DNA of 64,000 nt from Holophagales bacterium. GTDB taxonomy: Bacteria; Acidobacteriota; Thermoanaerobaculia; Multivoradales; Multivoraceae. A program made the translations under genes and the position numbers. Below, one piece after another: positions 51,302 to 59,043 of this stretch (positions within the stretch are counted from its first letter, which is position 1; every line of letters begins with the position of its first letter). Below the pieces are notes generated by a model. That model did not search any database. It was not told the origin of the DNA and was given only the letters and a program-made list of their open reading frames with translations. The DNA is taken from assembly GCA_009843505.1 (NCBI GenBank), contig VYDI01000027.1, positions 165,684-229,683 of the forward strand, given 5' to 3'.

Positions 51302-53482
51302 TCAGTTTCCGGTGATTCTCACGTTGTCGTAGGAGACGACTGCCGGCGAGTAGCCGAGGAGACCGGGAGAACCGCTCCGGATCGGGTAGGGATCTTCGGC
51401 TGTGATTGTCCACTCGGCCGGTTCTTCCTCGTCGCGGGGCCACACCTTGCCGCGGATCGTCGCGGCGTCGCCTTCCGCTTCCACCCGCAGCTTCATCGTG
51501 TACCAACGGTCCATCTCGAACGCGTAGTCGACCTTGCTCTCGACCCTCAGCTCGGCGGACCAGGAACGGATCTGAAGCCGCTGGTGGATTCCCAGCATGT
51601 CGAGGATGTAGCCGCTGTTGATCAAGCCCGAGTCGGACCGTCGCCGGCCCTTTTGCGAGTTGCGCACGTCGGCCTGGATCGTGTAGTTGGCCAGCGAGGG
51701 CGGGCCGAGCAGCAGCGGTGAGCGAAGCAGGCCGCGCTCGGCCACAGGCTTGGTCAGGATGCTCTCGCCTTCCTCTTCCGCGATGTCGTAGCGGCCCCCG
51801 CCGATCCAGTAGCCGCGCTTTCCGCCGGAGAAGTCCTCGGTCCAGGGCAGGGGCGGGAAGACGCGAATGCGCGCTTCGGCGGTGAGATCGCCGCTGGTGG
51901 CGACCAGGGCGCCGGCCTGGAAGCTGGAGTCGTCGGAGAAACGGAGAGTGTTGCCCTCGAGATTCGCCTCGACCCCCTTGAGCGACCAATCGGCATCTAC
52001 CGTGCCGAGTGGCCGGCCAAGGGCGTCGTATGCCAGGACCTCGAAGTCGTGACTCTCGCCTGGGTTGGCCCTGATCTCGGCCGGTGTCACGAGCAGGGTC
52101 GCCGGCGGTCCTTCGGGTTCGCCCTCGTCGCCGCGGCTTGGAAGCGGGGACGCCGTGACCTCGAACGGCGCATTCCTGTCGCCCAGGCAGTAGACCCCTT
52201 CCTCGGTGGTGAAGTAAATGCGCCCGTAGGCGATCGCCGCCGAGCCGTACAACTCCGCATAGCGGCCGTCCGGTACCTTCAGTTGATGCCGGGCGAGGAT
52301 CTCGGCGCTCGTGTCTCCCGGCCGGATGATCGCGAAGTGGCCGTTCGTCTCACCGGCGTAGATCTTCCCGTCGGCCCACACCGGCGAAGCCTTGCCGACC
52401 GTGCCGATGCTGAGTTCCCAGTGGATCTCGCCGGTAGCCGCATCCACCGCGGCCAGGTTGCCGGAGTTGTTCACGATGTAGAGGCGGCCGTCGTGCAGCG
52501 CCGGCGACGGGAAGCCGGCCTTGTTCCGGTTCCATCGCCACAGCTCGCCGTTGTTGGTGATGTCGCCGCTCAGCGTGCCGTCGATGGCGATCACGCGGCC
52601 GAGCGTGCCTTCGTCGATGTTCTCTTCGCTGTGGGAGATGAAGACCCTGCCCTGGTCGTCGACCACGGGCGAGGCGTTGATGCCGCGTTTCGAGAGGTTG
52701 AACTCCCAGACCTTCTTGCCGGTGCGGGCCTGCAGAGCGTAAATGCGCCCGTCCGCGTTGCCGGTGATCAGCAAACGCTGGTTGTCGATGACGGTCACGA
52801 TGGGGATCGACTGCGTGTTCCGGTCGTAGACGGCGCCGCCCGGCGTCGACATCCACTGCACGGCGCCGGTCCTCTTGTCGAATGCGTAGTAGCGGTGCCG
52901 CGGCGGTCCCTGGGCGCCCCAGCTTCCGTTGTTCATGTTGACGATGATCAGATCCTCGTCGATCACCGGGGAGGCGGTCCGGCCGCCGTAGCCTTCGAAG
53001 CGGCCGTGTTCCTCCTTGAGGGAGCGCGACCAGACCAGATTGCCGTCGCTGTCGTGACAGAGGAAGAGCCCGCTGACGAGTTGGGCGTAGACGTAGCCGG
53101 TTTCGGGATCACCGGTCAGGGAAGCCCAGCCGACCCGGTTGTAGGCCACCGTGGTCAGGTACAGGTTGTAGCGCCGCTCCCAGAGCGGCTCGCCGGTGCC
53201 GGCGTCGAACGCCGCGATCACTGCCTGCTCGTCAATTCCATTGCCGGCGCGACCGTTGACGAACACGCGACCGCCCATCACGACCGGCGTCGAGCGGGCG
53301 ACGAAGTCCTGACGCCAGATCAGGTTCTCGCCCTCCGGGTTCCACGTGTCGATCAGGCCGGTCTGGGGCGAATAGCCGTTCTGGTAGGGCCCCCGCCAGG
53401 AGGTCCACTCCTCCGCCTGCAGCGATGCGGCGGCCAGCGCCAGAAGGGGCAGGAATGAACAGAACTGAATGCGATTCCTCAT
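51302..53482 (-). CDS. Large secreted PQQ-like beta-propeller with C-terminal lectin-like domain
   Basis: A 726-residue protein. The signal peptide ends SLQAEEW, and SWRGPYQNGYSPQTGL opens the propeller (about 25-430; blades such as IAAFDAGTGEPLWER, YAFDKRTGAVQWMS, YALQARTGKKVWEF). An Ig-like domain (about 440-540, PAEIRANPGESHDFEVLAYD) follows. The last ~185 residues (DFSGGKRGYWIGGGRYDI, MDRWYTMKLRVEAEGD, GLLGYSPAVVSYDNVRITGN) look like a LamG/concanavalin-type sandwich that could bind carbohydrate. Its probable promoter is TAGAAT at 53543-53538. Function unknown. Confidence 0.8.
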   Translation of the reverse strand: MRNRIQFCSFLPLLALAAASLQAEEWTSWRGPYQNGYSPQTGLIDTWNPEGENLIWRQDFVARSTPVVMGGRVFVNGRAGNGIDEQAVIAAFDAGTGEPLWERRYNLYLTTVAYNRVGWASLTGDPETGYVYAQLVSGLFLCHDSDGNLVWSRSLKEEHGRFEGYGGRTASPVIDEDLIIVNMNNGSWGAQGPPRHRYYAFDKRTGAVQWMSTPGGAVYDRNTQSIPIVTVIDNQRLLITGNADGRIYALQARTGKKVWEFNLSKRGINASPVVDDQGRVFISHSEENIDEGTLGRVIAIDGTLSGDITNNGELWRWNRNKAGFPSPALHDGRLYIVNNSGNLAAVDAATGEIHWELSIGTVGKASPVWADGKIYAGETNGHFAIIRPGDTSAEILARHQLKVPDGRYAELYGSAAIAYGRIYFTTEEGVYCLGDRNAPFEVTASPLPSRGDEGEPEGPPATLLVTPAEIRANPGESHDFEVLAYDALGRPLGTVDADWSLKGVEANLEGNTLRFSDDSSFQAGALVATSGDLTAEARIRVFPPLPWTEDFSGGKRGYWIGGGRYDIAEEEGESILTKPVAERGLLRSPLLLGPPSLANYTIQADVRNSQKGRRRSDSGLINSGYILDMLGIHQRLQIRSWSAELRVESKVDYAFEMDRWYTMKLRVEAEGDAATIRGKVWPRDEEEPAEWTITAEDPYPIRSGSPGLLGYSPAVVSYDNVRITGN

Positions 53483-53537
53483 CTCGGCTCCTTGGCAGGG
53501 TGTTCGGAAGCGGACGGCGACCCGCGCGCGGCGCACA

Positions 53538-53543
53538 TTCTAG
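53538..53543 (-). promoter_or_regulatory. Candidate -10 box of the large propeller gene
   Basis: On the minus strand TAGAAT (53543-53538) is a good -10, about 50 nt upstream of the ATG at 53482. The -35 is unclear. The hairpin GACGC-TCTT-GCGTC just upstream may mark the end of the bicupin transcript. Confidence 0.4.
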
Positions 53544-53601
53544 GCGGAATCTCCCGGAGACGCTCTTGCGTCCCGCGGTCGGAGCGCGGCCGACGATGTC
53601 G

Positions 53602-54549
53602 CTAGTCGGCTTCCTCGCCTCCCGCAGCCTCCTGCGCCGCGGCCATCCGTTCCTGCCAGTTGGCGGGGTAGATCATCGCCATCAGCGTCGACTGTTCGGA
53701 CTGATACTGCACCATCGCGCCCTTGGGCATCCAGATGGCGTCGCCGGGTCCGAGTTCGTGAGCGTTCTCGCCGGAGAGGATCGTCAGGCTTCCCTCGAGG
53801 ACGTAGAGGTACTCGTCGAACATCATCGGGCGCTGCTCCTGGGTGTCGAAGTTGTCCAGGACCGTGACCGCGCAGTGCAGGATGTCGCTGACCGCGACGA
53901 CCCCAGGCGCGCTGGCGGGACCGACATCGGACCCGGTGTAGATGCCCGGCCCGTACTCGACGATCTCGCGGTCGGCGGCCGCGACGAAGACGACCGGGTC
54001 CGGTTCGCCCTCCATCGACCAATTCTCGTCCGCGGGCGCCCAGTCGAACGGGTAGACGGCGACGAGGTTCGGGGCCATCTCGCCGGCCTCGAGCCTCTTG
54101 GCCACCGTACCCCTGGGGATCCACAGACCGTCACCCGGACCGACCTCGAACACCTCGTCCTCCGTTTCGAGCGTCAGGACCCCGCCCTCGAGGCCGTAGA
54201 TGTACTCGTCGTAGGTATAGACCCAGTTCTCGAGGAAGTAGTTCTCGTAGCGCGCGATGACGGCGCTCATCGCCGTGGTGCCCGCCACCGTGCCGATCGC
54301 GTTGGGGTCCCCGACTTCCGTCGAAACCATCAACGTCGGGTTGCCCGGCGTGAGTTCCTGGAACTCGCGGCTGTCGCCCCGGATGACGACGATCTCCCCT
54401 ACCGGCGCCGGAACCTCCCGCACGGCGGGCGCCTCCTCCGGTGCTTCCGCCGCTTCCTCTTCGGCGGGAGCGCAGGCAAGGAGACCGGTTCCCAGAGCAA
54501 GGACGCTCAAGGCCACGATCGGGGTCGTCTTGAGAGAGTTGGTGAACAT
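53602..54549 (-). CDS. Bicupin lipoprotein
   Basis: A 315-residue protein with a lipobox signal (GTGLLACAPAE; Cys about 26) and an acidic linker. Two cupin domains follow, each with the G-P/E-x-P motif: YDEYIYGLEGGVLTL...VGPGDGLWIPRGTV, and FDEYLYVLEGSLTIL...LGPGDAIWMPKGAM. This resembles EutQ-like and other bicupins. Metal-binding His are few, so a binding rather than enzymatic role is possible. The ATG at 54549 follows GGGAGA. It diverges from the TPR-sulfatase gene over a 218-nt region with two inverted repeats. Confidence 0.78.
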   Translation of the reverse strand: MFTNSLKTTPIVALSVLALGTGLLACAPAEEEAAEAPEEAPAVREVPAPVGEIVVIRGDSREFQELTPGNPTLMVSTEVGDPNAIGTVAGTTAMSAVIARYENYFLENWVYTYDEYIYGLEGGVLTLETEDEVFEVGPGDGLWIPRGTVAKRLEAGEMAPNLVAVYPFDWAPADENWSMEGEPDPVVFVAAADREIVEYGPGIYTGSDVGPASAPGVVAVSDILHCAVTVLDNFDTQEQRPMMFDEYLYVLEGSLTILSGENAHELGPGDAIWMPKGAMVQYQSEQSTLMAMIYPANWQERMAAAQEAAGGEEAD

Positions 54550-54767
54550 CGGGATCTCCCTTTGCGGAACCTCATCCCCCAACAAATTTAAGAATTTCTA
54601 AGGTTCCGGCAGACGTTTCGGAACCAGGTCGGAGCCTTCCTGTGTCTTGGGGGATGATGTGTCGATCGACCTTTTTCGGTAACTCAGGAGGCTTCGCGCT
54701 GCCGCTAGGATGGCTTTTCATAGTACTGAGCGCCCTGCAAGTGGTCAATGAGAAGCAGAAAGGAACC
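54550..54767. promoter_or_regulatory. Divergent control region with two inverted repeats
   Basis: An 11-bp perfect inverted repeat, TCATCCCCCAA (54572-54582) and TTGGGGGATGA (54647-54657), frames the centre of the region. Inside it is GGTTCCG-N10-CGGAACC (54602-54625). The AT-rich stretch 54581-54600 could hold promoters. These may be binding sites for the winged-helix regulator encoded just beyond the sulfatase, but this is inference. Confidence 0.5.
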
Positions 54768-57164
54768 GTGTTCAGACACAGGGGATTGAACGCGCTGGCT
54801 CTGGCCCTTGTGGTCGCTGCGTTGGCGGCCTGCCAGAGGGACCCGGCTCCGGCCCCGGAGCGCGCCGCGGCCTCGGAACCCGCCGAATCCGTCGAACGCC
54901 CCTTCCTGACAGCGGCCTGGACCGAAGCCGTCGGCGACCTGTCGCCCGAGGCGTGGAACGTCGTGCTGGTCACGATCGACACACTGCGCGCCGACCGGCT
55001 GGGCTGCTACGGCTACGCGGAGATCGAGACACCGCAGCTCGACCGCCTCGCGAGCGAGGGCATCCTCTTCGAGAACGCGCTGACCACGGTTCCCTTCACC
55101 CTTCCCGCGCACACTTCGATCATGACCGGGGTCTACCCGCCGGTCCACGGCGTGCGCGAGAACGTCGGCTACGCGTTGGACGAGCGGCTGCCGACGCTGG
55201 CCGAGGACCTGTCGGTCGCCGGCAGGCGCACGGGAGGCTTCATCAGCGCCTTCGTCCTGGACGGAAGATGGGGGATCGACCGGGGCTTCGACCGCTACTA
55301 CGACGAGTTCAAGGTCCAGGACATGGGGATGCTGAACATGGGATCCGTGCAGCGCTCGGGGACGGAGACGATCGGCCAGGCGGAGGCCTGGCTCGACGAG
55401 GCGGCCGGCTCGCCTTTCTTCCTCTGGCTGCATCTCTTCGAGCCGCACGATCCCTACGAGCCGCCCGAGCCCTTCGCGTCGCGGTATCCGGAGCGGCCGT
55501 ACGACGCGGAGGTCGCGTACACGGACAGCCTGGTCGGGCGCTTTAGGGGGATTCTCGAGGACAGGGACCTGCTCGAACGGACCTTGCTGGTCGTCACGGC
55601 CGACCACGGGGAAGGACTCGGCGACCACGGCGAGTACTTCCACGGCTACTTCGTCTACGACAGCACCGCCCGGGTACCCCTGATCGTCCGATTGCCGGAG
55701 GGTCGCCTCGGAGGCCGCCGGGTGGCGGCGGCGGTGAGCCACGTCGATCTCCGTCCCACGATTCTCGCGGCGCTCGGCGTCGAGGCGCCGGCCGCCCTCT
55801 TGCACCAGGGGGGGCGCAGCCTGCTCCCGCTCCTGCTCGGCCTGGACGACGGCGACCGCGTCGCCTACATCGAGTCCTACTACGCGCTCTATCACTACGA
55901 CTGGGCGCCGCTACGCGCCATTCACACGGGCTCGCTCAAGTTCATCGACGCGCCGGAACCCGAGCTGTACTCCCTGGCCGACGATCCAGGCGAGACGGAG
56001 AACGTCGTGCGCGGCACGCGCGCCGAAGCGCGGGAACTGCGCGATCGCTTGCTGGGGATGATCCGTGACTTCGACCAGTCCGGGTCGGGAGAAGCGGCTC
56101 GGCCGGACCTCGATCAGGAGACACTGGCGCAACTCCAGGCGCTTGGCTACCTTGCCGGCAGCGGCAGCCGCACGGCGGCGCCCGAGGACCTTTCCGGTCT
56201 TGCCGACCCCAAGGGCAAGATCGCGGTCCACCGGGCGATCATGCTCGCTCAGAGCGACATCGGAAAGGGCGAGACGGCGGCGGCCCGCCAGCGGCTGCTG
56301 GAGGCCATCGAACTGGATCCCGGAGTGGTCGACGCCCAGCAGATGCTCGGCAACCTGCACCAGCGGGAAGGCGACTTCGACGCCGCGATCGGCTACTTCC
56401 GGAACGCCCTGGCACGAAACCCGAATCACCAGGCGTCTCTGATGGGGCTGGCCGATTCCTACCTCTGGCTCGACCGGCCGGAGGACGCCCTGGTGGGCTT
56501 CGAGCGGCTCCGCGGGCTGGCGCCGCACGACAGCAAGGCGGCGATCGCTTCCACCGACATCCTGGTCGATCTCGGCCGTCAGGCGGAGGCGCTGGAGGTC
56601 GCCGAGTCGGCGGCCCGCTACGAGCACGCCCCGGCGCTGGTCCACAACCAGCACGGCGAGCTGCTCGCGCTTGCCGGGCGGGTCGGTGAGGCAGAGGAGG
56701 CCTTCGAGCGGGCCATCCAGGCGAACGATCGCCCGGTGCAGCCACACTTCAACCTGGCGGTGCTATACGAGGAGCGCGGCGAGACGGCGAGGGCGATCGA
56801 GCGCTACAAGGAGGCGCTGGCCCGGATGCCGTGGCACTACAGGACGCTGTTCAACCTCGGCCGGCTGCTGGGCCGGGAGGGAGACGTGGTGGAGCAGGAG
56901 GAACTGTGGCTGGCCTCGGTGAACGCGAATCCGGAGTTCATCGAGGGGCACTACCTGCTGGCGAAGCTGCTGATGGACCAGGGCGGCGACCTCGAGCGGG
57001 CGGAGGAGCTGGTGCGGGCGGGTCTCGCGCAGGACGAAACGCACCAGGCGGGTGCTCTCGGCTACTTCGTGCTGGCCGACATTCTCAGTCGCCTCGGACG
57101 GACAGCGGAGGCGATGGAGGCGGTGCGGTCCGGCCGGGAGATCCAGGCGCGAACACCGGAGTAA
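54768..57164 (+). CDS. Sulfatase-fold lipoprotein with C-terminal TPR repeats, no formylglycine Cys
   Basis: A 798-residue protein. The lipobox is VAALAAC (Cys about 20). The alkaline-phosphatase-superfamily domain (about 60-470) starts NVVLVTIDTLRADRLGCYGY and has the second metal site VVTADHGEGLGDHGEYFHGY. Where sulfatases have CxPSR this protein has TLPAH (FTLPAHTSIMTG), so a Thr replaces the Cys and formylglycine cannot form. It is likely a phosphatase, phosphotransferase or other hydrolase. TPR-type repeats cover about 500-790. The GTG at 54768, with AAAGGA upstream, is the better start; an upstream ATG frame has no support. Confidence 0.85.
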   Translation: MFRHRGLNALALALVVAALAACQRDPAPAPERAAASEPAESVERPFLTAAWTEAVGDLSPEAWNVVLVTIDTLRADRLGCYGYAEIETPQLDRLASEGILFENALTTVPFTLPAHTSIMTGVYPPVHGVRENVGYALDERLPTLAEDLSVAGRRTGGFISAFVLDGRWGIDRGFDRYYDEFKVQDMGMLNMGSVQRSGTETIGQAEAWLDEAAGSPFFLWLHLFEPHDPYEPPEPFASRYPERPYDAEVAYTDSLVGRFRGILEDRDLLERTLLVVTADHGEGLGDHGEYFHGYFVYDSTARVPLIVRLPEGRLGGRRVAAAVSHVDLRPTILAALGVEAPAALLHQGGRSLLPLLLGLDDGDRVAYIESYYALYHYDWAPLRAIHTGSLKFIDAPEPELYSLADDPGETENVVRGTRAEARELRDRLLGMIRDFDQSGSGEAARPDLDQETLAQLQALGYLAGSGSRTAAPEDLSGLADPKGKIAVHRAIMLAQSDIGKGETAAARQRLLEAIELDPGVVDAQQMLGNLHQREGDFDAAIGYFRNALARNPNHQASLMGLADSYLWLDRPEDALVGFERLRGLAPHDSKAAIASTDILVDLGRQAEALEVAESAARYEHAPALVHNQHGELLALAGRVGEAEEAFERAIQANDRPVQPHFNLAVLYEERGETARAIERYKEALARMPWHYRTLFNLGRLLGREGDVVEQEELWLASVNANPEFIEGHYLLAKLLMDQGGDLERAEELVRAGLAQDETHQAGALGYFVLADILSRLGRTAEAMEAVRSGREIQARTPE

Positions 57165-57303
57165 GATCGGCCGGTCACAGGCTCCGTCGCGACATGTTGC
57201 CCGGCTCCCTTGGTGCGACCCCCGGTCCGGGCTGTCCCCGGACTCGGCGGATGCGCGGCGGGAAGCTTGGGGGTGCGCCGACGTGCCGGCTTCCCGATCG
57301 CCC
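57165..57303 (+). other. Intergenic stretch before the winged-helix gene, with a hairpin
   Basis: No gene is seen. A perfect 7-bp stem GTCCGGG/CCCGGAC with a 5-nt loop is at 57225-57243, without a T-run. It may slow transcription out of the sulfatase gene. No convincing promoter is visible. Confidence 0.4.
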
Positions 57304-59043
57304 ATGTCCTCCCTGTCTGGCCGCCGCTCCTACACCTTCGGGCCCTATCTGCTCGACGTCGACCAGCGGCTGTTGCTCAGAAGCGGGCAGAAGGTAGCCA
57401 TTCGTCCGAAGATCTTCGACACGCTGCGGGCACTCGTAGAGAACAACGGCCGAGTCCTGCACAAGGAGGAGTTGATGGAACTCGTGTGGCCGGACGTCGC
57501 GGTCGACGAGAGCAGCCTGATGCACAATCTCTCCGTACTGCGGAAGGTCCTGGGGCAGGACAGGGACCACCAGTACGTCGTTACGATTCGCGGCCGCGGC
57601 TACCGATTCACTGCGCCGGTCGAAGCCGCCCTCGAAGGGTCCATCGCGGTCAGACCCTTCGCCAACATGAGTCCCGACCCGGATCAGGACTTCTTCTGCG
57701 ATGGAATCGCGGAGGAGATCATCGATGCTCTGGCGAGTGTCGAAGGCCTGCGGGTCGTCGGCCGCATGTCCTCCTTCGATCGCCGGCTGCGGGATCTGAG
57801 TGCGTCGACTGTGGGAGAGAAGCTGGCCGTCTCGGCGATTCTCCAGGGCAGCGTGCGCAAGGCCGGTGAGCGTCTGCGCGTTTCCACGCAGCTCATCCGG
57901 ACTTCGGACGGCACTCAGCTCTGGTCGGACCACTACGACAGGGAGCTCGGCGATGTCTTCGAGATCCAGGAGGCCATCGCCCGGGCCGTCGTCGAGCACG
58001 TGCGCATGAAGCTCCTGGCCCCGCATCCCGGCCCGGTCGTACCTCGCTACACGGACAATCCGGATGTCTACCGGCTCTACCTCGAGGCGCGCTACTGTCT
58101 CAACTTCCAGACGTACGACCGTTTTCGGCAGGCCATCGAGGTTCTTGACCGCGCACTCAAGCTGCAGCCCGACTTCGCGCGTGCCCATGCCCAGCTCGCG
58201 GTGTGCTACGTGAGCCTCGCGATCTACGGCTTCCTCTCGGCGCGGGAGGCGGTGCCCAAGGCAGAGGAGGCGATCGGCCGGGCCCTTGAACTCAACGGTT
58301 CGAGCGTGCTCGCGTACCGGGCTTTGGGTCTTCTGAGTGCCGCCTTCCGATGGGACTGGCCCGCGGCGCAGCAGGCGTATCGGCGGGCCCTGCTGCTCGA
58401 TCCCGGGAACTCGATGGCCCACTACTCGTACGGAAACCACTTCCTGTCCCCGGTAGGCCGTGTCCACGAAGCCGAACGCGAGATCAGGACTGCCGTGGAT
58501 CTCGATCCCCTTGCGCCGGTAATCGGCCAGGGCCTGTGCCAGACTCTCTACTACCGGCGCCGCTACGAAGAGGCGGCCGAGCAGGCTCTTCGCACGCTCG
58601 CCCTGGAGGAGAACTTCCCCATCGTGCGCTCCCTGTTGGCGGCCTGCTACAGCGCCATGGGTGAACCGGACGATGCGGTCAAGGCGCGCCAGGCGCACCT
58701 TCGGATTACCGGCCGGGCGGAGGAAGCGGAGGCGATGGGGAGGGTCTACGCGAAGAAGGGGGAACCGGGGGTGCTGCGCTGGATGGTGGACCAGCAGTTG
58801 AGACGGACGGACACGGGTGAGGACCGTTCGGCCGCGCTGGCGGTCCTCTATGCCTGGCTCGAGGAGAAGGAAACCGCGCTGTGTTGCCTCGAGGACGCAC
58901 TGAACGCGAGGTTCGGGGCCGTCCTCTGGACCAAGGTGCATCCGGCCTTCGATTGCCTGCGTGACGAGCCGCGCTTCCAGGAGTTGGTGGACGTCATGGG
59001 CGTCAACGATCCCCGCGTCGCCGCGACGGCTCCCGCCGGCTAG
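57304..59043 (+). CDS. Winged-helix (OmpR/ToxR-type) regulator with TolB-like and TPR domains
   Basis: A 579-residue protein. Residues ~8-100 are an OmpR-type winged helix (YTFGPYLLDVDQRLLLRSG, LVWPDVAVDESSLMHNLSVLRKVL, VVTIRGRGYRFTA). A FlgO/TolB-like domain follows (IAVRPFANMSPDPDQDFFCDGIAEEI, about 110-245), then TPR repeats to the end. Unlike CadC or ToxR there is no membrane segment between the DNA-binding and C-terminal parts. It probably regulates its neighbours in response to a protein or small-molecule signal. The ATG at 57304 lacks a strong ribosome binding site. Its stop codon overlaps the convergent gene by 4 nt (CTAG). Confidence 0.88.
   Translation: MSSLSGRRSYTFGPYLLDVDQRLLLRSGQKVAIRPKIFDTLRALVENNGRVLHKEELMELVWPDVAVDESSLMHNLSVLRKVLGQDRDHQYVVTIRGRGYRFTAPVEAALEGSIAVRPFANMSPDPDQDFFCDGIAEEIIDALASVEGLRVVGRMSSFDRRLRDLSASTVGEKLAVSAILQGSVRKAGERLRVSTQLIRTSDGTQLWSDHYDRELGDVFEIQEAIARAVVEHVRMKLLAPHPGPVVPRYTDNPDVYRLYLEARYCLNFQTYDRFRQAIEVLDRALKLQPDFARAHAQLAVCYVSLAIYGFLSAREAVPKAEEAIGRALELNGSSVLAYRALGLLSAAFRWDWPAAQQAYRRALLLDPGNSMAHYSYGNHFLSPVGRVHEAEREIRTAVDLDPLAPVIGQGLCQTLYYRRRYEEAAEQALRTLALEENFPIVRSLLAACYSAMGEPDDAVKARQAHLRITGRAEEAEAMGRVYAKKGEPGVLRWMVDQQLRRTDTGEDRSAALAVLYAWLEEKETALCCLEDALNARFGAVLWTKVHPAFDCLRDEPRFQELVDVMGVNDPRVAATAPAG

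Noticed and set aside
54642..54767. Upstream ATG extension of the TPR-sulfatase
   Set aside because: The extension lacks a ribosome binding site and runs through an inverted repeat; the GTG at 54768 gives a proper lipoprotein signal.
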